Assembly (NCBI GenBank): GCA_963676725.1
Contig: OY781463.1
Coordinates: 3,534,001 to 3,598,000, forward strand
Source: G963662905 sp963676725
GTDB lineage: Bacteria > Bacteroidota > Bacteroidia > Bacteroidales > WRLA01
DNA length: 64,000 bases
Direction: 5' to 3'
A program made the translations under genes and the position numbers. Below are positions 7,762 to 16,358 of this stretch, piece by piece. How positions within the stretch are numbered: the stretch's first letter is position 1; each line of letters opens with the position of its first letter. The notes under the pieces were generated by a model that saw only the letters and a list, made by a program, of their open reading frames with translations, was not told where the DNA came from and did no database searches.

Positions 7762-9225
7762 TTGATCGAAAAGTTTAAACTTAAGTGGGTATATATCGTT
7801 AGTGTCCTTTTCATTATTTTGAATAGTATACTGATAATCAAGGAGTATTACTGGGGAGCAGTCATTCCGGTAGCCTTACTCTTTGCCCTCCTATTTATTT
7901 TTTCCCTCGACACAATTATTTTACTCATTGTTTTCTTCACTCCACTTGCCATTAATGTTCAGGATTTTAATCTTGGCTTTGGAGTAAGCTTACCTACGGA
8001 GCCTTTGATGGCTGCTGTGCTGATTTTATTTTTCCTGAAAATCATTTTTAAGAATGATTACGATTATAAATTGGTGAAGCACCCATTAAGTATTGCAATC
8101 ATTATTAATCTTTTATGGATTTTAATATGCAGCTTCACAAGTGAGCTTCCTTTGGTTTCCGTCAAATTCTTTATTGCCAGACTCTGGTTTGTTATTCCTT
8201 TTTATTTTTTAGGTATTATTCTATTCCGCAATCCTAAAAACATTGATCGTTTTATCTGGCTCTATCTTATTTCTCTTTCGGGTGTGATCGTATATACTAT
8301 TGTTCATCATGCACTTTGGGGATTTAGCGAACAGGCCGGCCATTGGGTGATGTCGCCATTTTACAATGATCATACTGCATATGGTGCAGCTCTGGCACTA
8401 TTTATTCCGGTCACGATCAGCTATTTATTTGTTGATAACATAAAAAAAAGCGTCAAGTTTTTTGTATTTCTCACTATTACACTCCTTTTTATTGCTGTAA
8501 TATTGTCATACAGTAGAGCGGCTTGGCTTAGCCTGGCAGGTGCATTGGGAGTATTTGTCCTTATCTACTTTAAGATAAAATTCCGTTATGTGTTCTTGAG
8601 TTTTGCCGGCGTGCTTATCATCTTCTTTACTTTTCAAAATCAATTATTGAATAAATTAGAAAAAAACAAACAGGATTCTTCGAGCGACTTTCTAGAACAC
8701 ATAGAATCAATGGCAAACATCTCCTCCGACGCCTCAAATCTTGAGCGTTTAAACCGTTGGTCAGCAGCATTGCGTATGTTTGAGGAACGACCATTCTGGG
8801 GCTGGGGACCAGGCACCTATCAGTTTATTTATGCACCCTTCCAAACGAGTCGTGAGAAAACAATTATTAGCACCAATGCCGGGGATTTAGGCAATGCACA
8901 TAGCGAATATATCGGCCCTCTAAGCGAAAGCGGAATTCTTGGTTTGCTCAGTTTCCTTGGAATAGCTATATGTGGTTTAATCATTGCTTTCCGGAACAAT
9001 AAATACCTGATCAACAATAATCTAAGATACATTAATCTTGGTGTCACATTGGGACTGATCACCTATTTGCTTCATGGCTTCCTGAATAATTTTCTGGATA
9101 CCGACAAAGCTTCTGTTCCATTTTGGGGGTTTTGGGCAATTATTGTAGCAATAAGCTATTATTATCCCCAAAAAACAGTAGACACACAAAAGGCCATAAA
9201 CGAACCACACAAAAATAATTCTTAA
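7762..9225 (+). CDS. O-antigen polymerase/ligase-like membrane protein (Wzy_C)
   Basis: This 487-residue protein has about ten to twelve membrane helices and one large periplasmic loop (about residues 295-380), the layout of Wzy polymerases and WaaL ligases. Visible Wzy_C features are LSYSRAAWLSLAG at about 251-263, RWSAALRMFEERPFWGWGPG in the loop, and AHSEYIGPLSESGILGLLSF just before the last helices. It either joins repeat units or transfers the finished polymer to an acceptor; sequence does not separate the two. The start is a TTG at 7762, 11 bp after the previous stop; no ATG lies nearby in frame, and the TTG gives a normal positively charged N-terminus (MIEKFKLKW) before TM1. Confidence 0.88.
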   Translation: MIEKFKLKWVYIVSVLFIILNSILIIKEYYWGAVIPVALLFALLFIFSLDTIILLIVFFTPLAINVQDFNLGFGVSLPTEPLMAAVLILFFLKIIFKNDYDYKLVKHPLSIAIIINLLWILICSFTSELPLVSVKFFIARLWFVIPFYFLGIILFRNPKNIDRFIWLYLISLSGVIVYTIVHHALWGFSEQAGHWVMSPFYNDHTAYGAALALFIPVTISYLFVDNIKKSVKFFVFLTITLLFIAVILSYSRAAWLSLAGALGVFVLIYFKIKFRYVFLSFAGVLIIFFTFQNQLLNKLEKNKQDSSSDFLEHIESMANISSDASNLERLNRWSAALRMFEERPFWGWGPGTYQFIYAPFQTSREKTIISTNAGDLGNAHSEYIGPLSESGILGLLSFLGIAICGLIIAFRNNKYLINNNLRYINLGVTLGLITYLLHGFLNNFLDTDKASVPFWGFWAIIVAISYYYPQKTVDTQKAINEPHKNNS

Positions 9226-9230
9226 ATTTG
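9223..9230 (+). promoter_or_regulatory. Predicted lptE promoter
   Basis: TAAATTTG is an exact TAnnTTTG match, overlapping the wzy stop codon and 17 bp before the lptE ATG. No clear -33 TTG is present. It would let lptE-secG be expressed separately from the polysaccharide genes. Confidence 0.45.
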
Positions 9231-9247
9231 TGTCTTAATTCAGATTT

Positions 9248-9772
9248 ATGCTTATTCGAAACAGCCGTATTTTATTGCTGGTCTTTTTGTTCAGTATGCC
9301 GCTCATTTTTCATTCATGTCGTGTAAAGTATTCATTTACAGGAGCATCTATACCACCTGAGGCAAAAACGGTGTCTATTCGACAATTTGTGAACAATGCT
9401 CCATTGGTAATTCCTACTCTCAGTCAGGTTTTAACCGATAAATTGGTGAACAGATTCTTAAGCCAAACCAATCTTGCTTTTGTTGAACGAAATGGCGACC
9501 TTCAATTTGAAGGCACAATTGACAACTATCAACCGGCACAACCGGTTGCAATTCAGGGCAATGAAACAGCAGCATTAAACAGGATGACAATTACTATTAA
9601 AGTGAAGTTCACTAATCTTTATGATGAAGCCGCTGATTTTGAAACCACCTTTACGCAATATGCAGAATATAATTCCGGCACAAATTTATCTTCCATTCAG
9701 GATGCCCTGATCGAAGAAATTGCAGAAGCCCTTGTAGATGATGTTTTTAATAAATCTGTTGTAAACTGGTAA
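9248..9772 (+). CDS. lptE: LptE-like LPS-assembly lipoprotein
   Basis: This 174-residue protein begins with a lipoprotein signal peptide: charged MLIRNSR, a hydrophobic stretch, then FHSC with C24 as the predicted lipidated residue. After cleavage comes YSFTGASIPPEAKTVSI, the typical opening of Bacteroidota LptE, and a sequence of alternating strands ending in a helix (IEEIAEALVDDVFNKSV). LptE sits inside the LptD barrel and helps place LPS in the outer leaflet of the outer membrane. The order lptE - unknown - secG - groES - groEL is common in Bacteroidota, which supports the assignment. The sigma-54 activator that usually precedes lptE is not here; a protein of that type is found at 33116. 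Confidence 0.85.
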   Translation: MLIRNSRILLLVFLFSMPLIFHSCRVKYSFTGASIPPEAKTVSIRQFVNNAPLVIPTLSQVLTDKLVNRFLSQTNLAFVERNGDLQFEGTIDNYQPAQPVAIQGNETAALNRMTITIKVKFTNLYDEAADFETTFTQYAEYNSGTNLSSIQDALIEEIAEALVDDVFNKSVVNW

Positions 9773-9774
9773 AA

Positions 9775-10893
9775 ATGAATCGCGAAGACTTCAATAAACT
9801 CATCTGTAAGCCATCCTCTTTATCCAAAACACAGGAAAAAGATCTAAAAGAAATTTGCGAAGAATACCCATATTTTGGTTTATCGCAGCTCCTGCTGAGT
9901 GGGCTCTATTTTATAAATGACCATTTTCAATTTGAAGCCAGCTTAAGAAAAACTGCCATTCTGATTTCTGATAGACAACAACTTAAGCTGTTTATGAATG
10001 GGCTTAAAACAGAAGAGGAGCCAAAAGTCCCAATGCCTGCACCATCTGCGGATAAAGTGGCTATAACAGAGCCAACAGTGCCCACAGAGCCAACAATCCC
10101 AACTCAAAAAACTCATGATGCCCCTCCCTTAGCAGTAGCACCGCCAATAGCCAAAACAACTGCATCAGCGGAAGAAATAAAGAGCGAACCTGAAATCCGT
10201 TCTGTAAGCACTCAAATCCAAATACAGCATACAACAATAAAGCCTGAAAGCCCGATAAACCCTCCAATTCCAACAAAAATTGAAGTGGATTTAGAGGATC
10301 ATTCGGCAAAAGATGACGCTCCTGCAATAAATCAAGAGGATACCATTGCCCCTGCCATAACAACTGAAACGCTTCATCCAGCAGAACCAAAATTAAAACC
10401 AAAGCACAGCAATTCGGGCAGACTGAATAAGCGACCCGGCAGTGGCATGCAATCTTATGAAAGAAAAAAAAGCAAAGAAGAATTATTAGCCATAATAAAT
10501 AAGCGCCTTGAGCAAATTAAAAAGGAAAAATCAGAGGGAAAAGCGATTCCCTCATCTTCCAAACCTTTCTCTGTTGAAAGCTTAGCGGAACAAAACATGG
10601 AGATAAGCCCAAAAAGCAAAGCCCCTTTAAATAAAAAACTGAGTATCATTGATCGTTTTATTGAGCAGGATCCGAGCATCCGAAGAAAAAACGAATCTTT
10701 TTATGAAAGTGATAAGCAGATTGAAAAAAGCTTAGAATTTTCTAACGCCCTCATTTCAGAGACATTGGCAAATATTATTTTGCAACAAGGCCATAAGCAG
10801 AAAGCACTTGAGATGTATGGGAAATTAATTTTGAAAAATCCGGAAAAAAGTGCTTACTTTGCAGCCCTGATTGAAAAAATTAAAAATTCATAA
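9775..10893 (+). CDS. Unknown protein with disordered Pro/Thr-rich middle
   Basis: This 372-residue protein starts 2 bp after lptE. Residues 1-80 look like a small helical domain (NREDFNKLICKPSSLSKTQ). Residues 80-225 are rich in Pro, Thr, Glu and Ala and probably disordered (EPTVPTEPTIPTQ). After a basic, helical stretch, residues 310-370 resemble a TPR-like helix pair (SETLANIILQQGHKQKALEMYGKL, partly quoted as LANIILQQGHKQKALEMYGK). There is no signal peptide, so it is probably cytoplasmic. Proteins of this shape are often found between lptE and secG in Bacteroidota, but I know of no assigned function. The TPR-like tail suggests protein-protein contacts. Confidence 0.8.
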   Translation: MNREDFNKLICKPSSLSKTQEKDLKEICEEYPYFGLSQLLLSGLYFINDHFQFEASLRKTAILISDRQQLKLFMNGLKTEEEPKVPMPAPSADKVAITEPTVPTEPTIPTQKTHDAPPLAVAPPIAKTTASAEEIKSEPEIRSVSTQIQIQHTTIKPESPINPPIPTKIEVDLEDHSAKDDAPAINQEDTIAPAITTETLHPAEPKLKPKHSNSGRLNKRPGSGMQSYERKKSKEELLAIINKRLEQIKKEKSEGKAIPSSSKPFSVESLAEQNMEISPKSKAPLNKKLSIIDRFIEQDPSIRRKNESFYESDKQIEKSLEFSNALISETLANIILQQGHKQKALEMYGKLILKNPEKSAYFAALIEKIKNS

Positions 10894-10905
10894 ATAATTG
10901 TTGTA

Positions 10906-11253
10906 ATGGGTGCATATATTTTTATTTCCGTTTTAATTCTGATTACTTGTCTCCTCTTAATACTAGTTGTTGTTGTACAAAACTCAAAAGGTGGCGGTCT
11001 TGCTTCAAATTTCGCAAGTTCAAACCAGTTTATGGGCGTTAGGAAAACAACTGATTTTCTCGAAAAATCTACATGGAGCCTTGCTATAGTTCTTTTAGTG
11101 TTAAGTTTGTTCAGCATCTTTGTGATCCCAAGAAATCAAGGGATGCAACAATCAAGCACCAGTACAGAATTACAGCAAATCCAACAAAATGCTCAAGAGC
11201 AGGCGCCACAGCCAATTGAAGGCTTTCAGGCACCACCTCCACAAGAAAAATAG
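10906..11253 (+). CDS. secG: Preprotein translocase subunit SecG
   Basis: SecG is the small membrane subunit that assists SecA-driven export through SecYE. The 115-residue protein has the expected two helices (about residues 2-22 and 55-74) joined by the conserved loop VVVVQNSKGGGLAS and FMGVRKTTDFLEKSTW. The C-terminal tail is long, polar and rich in Gln and Pro, as is usual in Bacteroidota. It starts 12 bp after the unknown gene and ends the lptE operon, with a terminator hairpin 34 bp downstream. Confidence 0.95.
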   Translation: MGAYIFISVLILITCLLLILVVVVQNSKGGGLASNFASSNQFMGVRKTTDFLEKSTWSLAIVLLVLSLFSIFVIPRNQGMQQSSTSTELQQIQQNAQEQAPQPIEGFQAPPPQEK

Positions 11254-11286
11254 TAGACAGCTCATACAAGACTGTCATACAATATT

Positions 11287-11322
11287 AAAAATGTCAGAAT
11301 GCTGTGCCATTCTGGCATTTTT
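11287..11322 (+). terminator. Rho-independent terminator after secG
   Basis: A 15-bp stem with one G-T pair (AAAAATGTCAGAATG against CATTCTGGCATTTTT) and a 6-nt loop, with the T run forming the end of the stem. Confidence 0.75.
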
Positions 11323-11519
11323 GCGTATATGCCAATTTTTTCTCCTAAAACATGAAAGAACCCCCGGAATAAAATAAGTGATAAAATTCTGTATCTAAGC
11401 TTTTTATATCATACTAGCATGAATCAACACGAAGAATTTATCAGACAAAAAATCTGTTTGGCATAGATTATGATATAGGGCGCTCGTTAAATATTAATCA
11501 TAAAAATAAATCAGAAACC
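11323..11519. other. Leader region of groES-groEL
   Basis: About 200 bp lie between the secG terminator and groES. I looked for the HrcA operator CIRCE (TTAGCACTC-N9-GAGTGCTAA) and did not find it, nor a clean TAnnTTTG element. Heat-shock control of this operon, if present, uses a signal I cannot identify here. Confidence 0.4.
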
Positions 11520-11798
11520 ATGGCAAACATAAACGTTAAACCTTTAGCGGACAGAGTGCTTATTGAGCCAGCACTTGCCGAAGAAAAAACTGCTTCAGGA
11601 ATCATCATCCCTGATACTGCCAAAGAGAAACCGCAAAGAGGTACCGTAGTCGCGGTGGGCGATGGAAAAAAAGACGAGCCTCTTACCGTTAAATTGGGCG
11701 ATGTTGTATTGTACAGCAAATATTCAGGTACAGAATTAAGCATCGAAGGGAATGATTACTTAATCATGAAGGAGTCAGACATCCTTGCAATTCTCTAG
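11520..11798 (+). CDS. groES: Co-chaperonin GroES
   Basis: GroES caps the GroEL ring during ATP-dependent protein folding in the cytoplasm. The 92-residue protein has the family length and the sequence IKPLADRVLIEPA-like opening (here VKPLADRVLIEPA), the mobile loop EEKTASGIIIPDTAKEKPQ (about residues 20-38) that docks on GroEL, and the closing KLGDVVLYSKYSGTELSI and DILAIL strands. It is 47 bp upstream of groEL. Confidence 0.98.
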   Translation: MANINVKPLADRVLIEPALAEEKTASGIIIPDTAKEKPQRGTVVAVGDGKKDEPLTVKLGDVVLYSKYSGTELSIEGNDYLIMKESDILAIL

Positions 11799-11845
11799 TT
11801 TTCAATCATTAAATCAACACAAATTAAAATTAAATACTAAAAATC

Positions 11846-13492
11846 ATGGCAAAAGACATTATTTTTAATCTTGAAGCCAGGGATGCCCTCAAAAGAGGTG
11901 TTGACCAGCTTTCCAATGCAGTAAAGGTAACGCTAGGACCTAAAGGTCGCAATGTTATTATAGAAAAGTCTTTCGGAGCACCAACTGTTACTAAAGACGG
12001 CGTAACTGTAGCGAAAGAAATTGAATTAAGCAATCCTATTGAAAATATGGGTGCACAAATGGTTAAGGAAGTTGCTTCCAAAACCAATGATGTTGCAGGA
12101 GACGGAACAACAACTGCTACTGTACTTGCTCAGGCAATCGTACAAACAGGATTAAAAAACGTTACCGCCGGTGCAAACCCAATGGATCTGAAACGTGGTA
12201 TTGATAAAGCTGTTGCGGCAGTAATCAAATCTCTCAAAGATCAAACAAAACAAATTGGCGACAGCAACGATAAAATTGAACAAGTTGCCACTGTTTCTGC
12301 AAATAACGACAGCACTATTGGTAAGCTAATTGCCGAGGCAATGGGGCGTGTGAAAAAAGAAGGCGTTATTACAATTGAAGAAGCCAAAGGGATTGAGACT
12401 TATGTTGATGTTGTTGAAGGTATGCAATTTGACCGTGGAAACATTTCTCCATATTTCGTAACAAATACCGAAAAAATGGAAACTGTCTATGAAAATCCGC
12501 TGATCCTTATCTATGATAAAAAAATCAGTGTGATGAAAGACCTTCTTCCTATTCTTGAAAAAGCTGTTCAAACAGGTCGCCCATTACTCATTATTGCAGA
12601 AGATATTGAAGGCGAAGCGCTTGCAACATTAGTTGTGAACAAACTCAGAGGATCGCTTAAAATTGCCGCTGTAAAAGCTCCCGGTTTTGGTGACAGAAGA
12701 AAAGAAATGTTGGAAGACATCGCCATCCTGACAGGTGGTACTGTTATTTCTGAAGAAAAAGGCTACAAACTCGAAGACGCTACTCTTGAAAACCTTGGAG
12801 AGGCTGAAAAAATCAACATTGACAAAGAAAACACTACTATTGTTAATGGTAAGGGCACAAAAGAGATGATTCAAGGTCGCGTAAACCAAATCAAAGCGCA
12901 AATTGAATCAACTACTTCTGATTACGATAGGGAAAAACTTCAGGAACGCCTTGCCAAACTTGCAGGTGGTGTTGCCGTAATTTATGTTGGCGCAGCCAGT
13001 GAAGTAGAAATGAAAGAGAAAAAAGATCGCTTTGATGATGCTTTAAATGCGACTCGTGCTGCAATTGAAGAAGGTATTATCCCCGGTGGCGGTACAGCAT
13101 TTATTCGTGCGATCCAAAGCATAAGCGATATGCAAGGTGCTAATGAAGACGAAAACACAGGTATTGCCATTATCTTAAGGGCTCTTGAAGAACCTCTTCG
13201 TCAGATTGTTGAAAATGCAGGTCTGGAAGGCTCTGTTATTGTTCAAAAAGTGAAAGAAGGCAAAGATGATTTTGGTTTCAATGCACGTATTGAGAAGTAT
13301 GAAAACCTTTTTGAAACAGGAGTTATTGATCCTACAAAAGTAACCCGTGTTGCCCTCGAAAATGCAGCTTCTATTGCCGGTATGTTATTAACAACAGAGG
13401 CCGTTATTGCTGAAAATAAAGAAGATAAAGAAAATGCTGCTGCATCTATGCCCGCAATGCCTCCCGGAGGCGGAATGGGCGGAATGTATTAA
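11846..13492 (+). CDS. groEL: Chaperonin GroEL
   Basis: GroEL is the 60-kDa double-ring chaperonin that encloses and refolds proteins. The 548-residue length is normal. Visible landmarks are VTLGPKGRNV and GDGTTTATVLAQ (ATP-binding, about residues 29-38 and 86-97), the apical domain with GRPLLIIAEDIEGEAL and VKAPGFGDRRKEML, the AAVEEGIIPGGG equivalent AAIEEGIIPGGGTA, and the C-terminal Gly-Met tail GGGMGGMY. It forms a bicistronic operon with groES, closed by a strong terminator. Confidence 0.99.
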   Translation: MAKDIIFNLEARDALKRGVDQLSNAVKVTLGPKGRNVIIEKSFGAPTVTKDGVTVAKEIELSNPIENMGAQMVKEVASKTNDVAGDGTTTATVLAQAIVQTGLKNVTAGANPMDLKRGIDKAVAAVIKSLKDQTKQIGDSNDKIEQVATVSANNDSTIGKLIAEAMGRVKKEGVITIEEAKGIETYVDVVEGMQFDRGNISPYFVTNTEKMETVYENPLILIYDKKISVMKDLLPILEKAVQTGRPLLIIAEDIEGEALATLVVNKLRGSLKIAAVKAPGFGDRRKEMLEDIAILTGGTVISEEKGYKLEDATLENLGEAEKINIDKENTTIVNGKGTKEMIQGRVNQIKAQIESTTSDYDREKLQERLAKLAGGVAVIYVGAASEVEMKEKKDRFDDALNATRAAIEEGIIPGGGTAFIRAIQSISDMQGANEDENTGIAIILRALEEPLRQIVENAGLEGSVIVQKVKEGKDDFGFNARIEKYENLFETGVIDPTKVTRVALENAASIAGMLLTTEAVIAENKEDKENAAASMPAMPPGGGMGGMY

Positions 13493-13517
13493 TAGCACAT
13501 TTCTTACCAATAAAACG

Positions 13518-13547
13518 AGGCTGTCCCTTTTTGGACAGCCTTTTTTT
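13518..13547. terminator. Terminator between groEL and rlmH
   Basis: A perfect 9-bp stem (AGGCTGTCC / GGACAGCCT) with a 6-nt loop and a run of seven T. It sits between convergent genes; the end of the T run touches the rlmH stop codon, so it may serve both strands, though the A run on the other side is short. Confidence 0.85.
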
Positions 13548-14019
13548 ATTCATTATGATATGGCTCATTGCGCATAATGGTCATGGCACGATAAAACTGC
13601 TCCAAAAAAATCATGCGAACCATTTGATGGGAAAAGGTCATGGGCGATAAGGATATCTTATATTGAGCCCGCTGAAGCATTTCAGGGGAAAACCCAAATG
13701 CACCACCAACCACAAATACGATCTGCCGTACCGATTGATTCATTTTCTTTTGAAGAAATTCTGAAAAATCAACAGACGTCAAAAGATTGCCATGTTCATC
13801 CAGAAGCACCAAAAAATCATCGGGCTGAATATGCCTTAGAAATAATGCGGCTTCTGCTTTTTTCAACTCATCCCTACTGAATGAAGAAGCTTTCTTAACA
13901 GATGGCAAAACCTTATATTCCAGCTTTATATAATGCTTTAATCGTGAAATATAATCAGCCTCACCAGCGATAAGATATTTAGAAATTGTCTTTCCAACAC
14001 CCAAAAACAGTACTTTCAT
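13546..14019 (-). CDS. rlmH: 23S rRNA (pseudouridine1915-N3)-methyltransferase RlmH
   Basis: RlmH is a SPOUT-fold enzyme that uses S-adenosylmethionine to methylate pseudouridine 1915 of 23S rRNA in assembled 70S ribosomes. The 157-residue protein has the family size; the C-terminal knot is visible as IVFVVGGAFGFSPEML (about residues 100-115) and LSPMTFSHQMVRMIFLEQFY (about 123-142), with YRAMTIMRNEPYHNE at the end, a near-invariant RlmH tail. The ATG at 14019 gives MKVLFLGVGKT, a normal start. It is convergent with groEL and divergent from the DUF4783 gene. Confidence 0.97.
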   Translation of the reverse strand: MKVLFLGVGKTISKYLIAGEADYISRLKHYIKLEYKVLPSVKKASSFSRDELKKAEAALFLRHIQPDDFLVLLDEHGNLLTSVDFSEFLQKKMNQSVRQIVFVVGGAFGFSPEMLQRAQYKISLSPMTFSHQMVRMIFLEQFYRAMTIMRNEPYHNE

Positions 14020-14109
14020 AATTATATCCTTAATTCATTTATTGCCAAACGAGCATCCTGAAGCCTGATTTACAGCTTTGATAATCGTCTAAAATCTGCT
14101 TAAAAATAT

Positions 14110-14117
14110 TACTTTTG
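14110..14117 (+). promoter_or_regulatory. Predicted promoter of the DUF4783-nadC operon
   Basis: TACTTTTG matches TAnnTTTG exactly and lies 53 bp before the ATG at 14171. No well-spaced -33 TTG is seen. Confidence 0.45.
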
Positions 14118-14170
14118 TTCAGAATAAAAAAACGCGCATAGTTTTTGCTGTATTCAAAAAAAAACAAATC

Positions 14171-14584
14171 ATGATGAATCATAAAACCTACTTATGGATT
14201 GGCCTGCTTTTTCTTATGCCATTATTCGCTGCAGCACAGGTTAATTCGGCTTATGCGGCACATGAAAAAACCATCACAAAAGCCATTGCAGAAAAAAATA
14301 CAGACGTTTTATCGAATTATTTTTTCTCCAGTGTAGACTTTTCCATTCCCGGCGCCGATGGAGTATATAGCAAAGCCCAAGCAGAACAGGTCGTTAAGAA
14401 ATTTTTTAGCAAGCATGAGGTAAAATCGTTTAAGATAAAACATAACGGTTCCTCAAGAAAAGGCACTTTTTTCTCGATTGGTGATATGCAAACAAATACA
14501 AAAAATTTTAGCGTTTATTTCCTGATGCGTGAAGAAAAAGGAACCTACAAAATACATCAATTTCAAATTCAGGCAGAAAATTAA
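14171..14584 (+). CDS. Secreted DUF4783-family protein
   Basis: This 137-residue protein has a signal peptide (MMNHK, then a hydrophobic stretch ending FAAAQ at about residue 23) and a compact alpha+beta domain resembling the NTF2-like DUF4783 family: a helix with YAAHEKTITKAIAEKN, then ending in strands with VYFLMREEKGTYKIHQFQIQ. It is probably periplasmic. A DUF4783 gene directly before nadC is a familiar pairing in Bacteroidota, and here only 8 bp separate them. The function is unknown. Two ATGs in tandem (14171 and 14174) make the exact start uncertain by one residue. Confidence 0.8.
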   Translation: MMNHKTYLWIGLLFLMPLFAAAQVNSAYAAHEKTITKAIAEKNTDVLSNYFFSSVDFSIPGADGVYSKAQAEQVVKKFFSKHEVKSFKIKHNGSSRKGTFFSIGDMQTNTKNFSVYFLMREEKGTYKIHQFQIQAEN

Positions 14585-14592
14585 AGAATCGG

Positions 14593-15426
14593 ATGATTAT
14601 AGATAAACTTATAGACGAAGCTCTAATTGAGGACATCAGGGAAGGCGATCATACATCCCTAGCAACGATTCCTCAGGATGCTACAGGCAAAGCACAATTG
14701 ATTATCAAACAAGAAGGCGTTCTTGCCGGAACAATTATTGGCGAAAAAGTATTTAGAAAAGTTGATCCTGACACAGAAGTTGAAATACTCATTAATGATG
14801 GCAGCAGAATAAAAGTAGGTGATATTGCAATGCAAGTCTCGGGAAAATCGATTAGTCTGTTAACCGCTGAACGCCTGGCATTAAACTTTATGCAAAGGAT
14901 GAGTGGTGTTGCCAGTCAAACACGTCATATTGCGGATCTTCTTGAGGGCTTGCACACAAAAGTGCTCGATACTAGAAAAACGACGCCTTTGCTCAGAGAA
15001 CTTGAAAAATATAGCGTTCGAATGGGCGGCGGACTAAACCACCGTTTTGGCTTATTCGATATGATTCTGATTAAAGACAATCATATTGATTTTGCAGGAG
15101 GCATTCAGCAAGCCATTAACGCGACTCATAACTATTTAAAAAACAAAGGTCTCAGCCTTAAAATTGAAATCGAAGTCAGGGATTTTGAAGAACTAAACAA
15201 GGTATTGGAAATTGGGAACGTCCATCGAATTATGCTAGATAATTTCACTCCGGAGCAACTTAAGGAAGCGATAAAAATCATTGATGGCCGATTCGAAACT
15301 GAAGCATCTGGTGGCATAACAATAAAAAAAATTAGAAGTTATGCAGAATCAGGCGTTGATTATATTTCTGTTGGAGCTCTTACACACCAAATTCAGAGCT
15401 TGGATATGAGCCTCAAAGCGATTTAA
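14593..15426 (+). CDS. nadC: Nicotinate-nucleotide pyrophosphorylase (carboxylating)
   Basis: NadC converts quinolinate and PRPP to nicotinate mononucleotide, CO2 and pyrophosphate in de novo NAD synthesis. The 277-residue protein matches the family: GDHTSLATIP near residue 18, LTAERLALNFMQRMSGVAS (about 94-112), DTRKTTPLLRELEKYSVRMGG (quoted in part as TRKTTPLLRELEKYSV) with the active-site Arg and Lys residues, HRFGLFDMILIKDNH, and EASGGITIKKIRSYAESGVD near the C-terminus. It is 8 bp after the DUF4783 gene and 6 bp before yihY, so the three are probably one operon. Confidence 0.97.
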   Translation: MIIDKLIDEALIEDIREGDHTSLATIPQDATGKAQLIIKQEGVLAGTIIGEKVFRKVDPDTEVEILINDGSRIKVGDIAMQVSGKSISLLTAERLALNFMQRMSGVASQTRHIADLLEGLHTKVLDTRKTTPLLRELEKYSVRMGGGLNHRFGLFDMILIKDNHIDFAGGIQQAINATHNYLKNKGLSLKIEIEVRDFEELNKVLEIGNVHRIMLDNFTPEQLKEAIKIIDGRFETEASGGITIKKIRSYAESGVDYISVGALTHQIQSLDMSLKAI

Positions 15427-15432
15427 ACAGGC

Positions 15433-16356
15433 ATGAATAAATTACTGGAACAATTAAAAAAATACCTTACACCCTTGAAGGAATTATTGAGCAAAATTGT
15501 TCTTCCGGGTTTTGAAGGAGTCTCTGTATATGCGGCTTTCCGTTTGTTTTTTAAAGGCATCTTTGAAGGCGCTTTGGCAAACAGGGCTGCATCCATCAGT
15601 TACAGCTTTTTTATGGCCATTTTCCCGAGCCTTTTGGTGTTTTTTACAATTATCCCTTTTATCCCTATCGATAATTTTCAAACGATTCTCATTAACCTTT
15701 TACAGGAATTTATCCCCGAAAGAACTTGGGAAACAGTTCAATCGACACTTGAGGACATCATAACCCGCCCGCGCAAAGGGCTTTTATCTGTTAGTTTTAT
15801 TATGGCAATCTATTTTGCCACCAATGGCATCAGCAGCCTCATTGACGGGTTCAATAGCACCTACCATTCTATTGAAAAACGTAGCTGGGTGAAGCAAATG
15901 CTTATTTCTTTGATGTTGCTTTTTGTGCTCTCAGGACTGATTGTCGTTGCTATCGCACTGATTACTTCAGGATCATTTGTTATCAATCTTCTTTATGCCA
16001 AAGAGATTATTAGCGATGATTTTACATACTATATGCTTATAGCAGCTAAATGGCTGATTAGTATACTTTTAATTTTTCTTAGCATTTCATTTATCTACTA
16101 TTTCGGCCCGGCAAAAAGCGAGAAATTCCGCTTTATATCTCCTGGAGGCATACTTACTACCTTTTTAATTATCGTATCAACGATGATTTTCAACTATTAT
16201 ATTAATAATTTTTCCCGCTATAATGCCTTGTACGGATCCATTGGGACACTCCTCATCTTTTTATTTTGGTTATATTTCAACGCTACAATACTTCTCATTG
16301 GTTTTGAGGTAAATGCAAGCATTAAACAAGCGAATAAAACACAACAACCCAATTAA
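15433..16356 (+). CDS. YihY/BrkB-family inner-membrane protein
   Basis: This 307-residue protein has about six membrane helices and the family motifs NRAASISYSFFMAIFPSLLV (about residues 52-71), IYFATNGISSLIDGFNSTYH and, near the end, YGSIGTLLIFLFWLYFNATI followed by GFEVNA. The family was once called RNase BN by mistake; its molecular role is not established, with transport proposed. It lies 6 bp after nadC and 2 bp before the second flippase gene. That tight packing suggests co-expression, not necessarily shared function. Confidence 0.9.
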   Translation: MNKLLEQLKKYLTPLKELLSKIVLPGFEGVSVYAAFRLFFKGIFEGALANRAASISYSFFMAIFPSLLVFFTIIPFIPIDNFQTILINLLQEFIPERTWETVQSTLEDIITRPRKGLLSVSFIMAIYFATNGISSLIDGFNSTYHSIEKRSWVKQMLISLMLLFVLSGLIVVAIALITSGSFVINLLYAKEIISDDFTYYMLIAAKWLISILLIFLSISFIYYFGPAKSEKFRFISPGGILTTFLIIVSTMIFNYYINNFSRYNALYGSIGTLLIFLFWLYFNATILLIGFEVNASIKQANKTQQPN

Positions 16357-16358
16357 TA

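Noticed and set aside
10061..10402. 113-codon minus-strand ORF, Leu-rich
   Set aside because: It lies wholly opposite the Pro/Thr/Ala-rich part of the gene at 9775; the biased codons of that part keep the other strand open. No start signal or protein-like features.
11323..11519. CIRCE or other heat-shock operator before groES
   Set aside because: No TTAGCACTC/GAGTGCTAA arms or other clear dyad was found, so no operator is listed.
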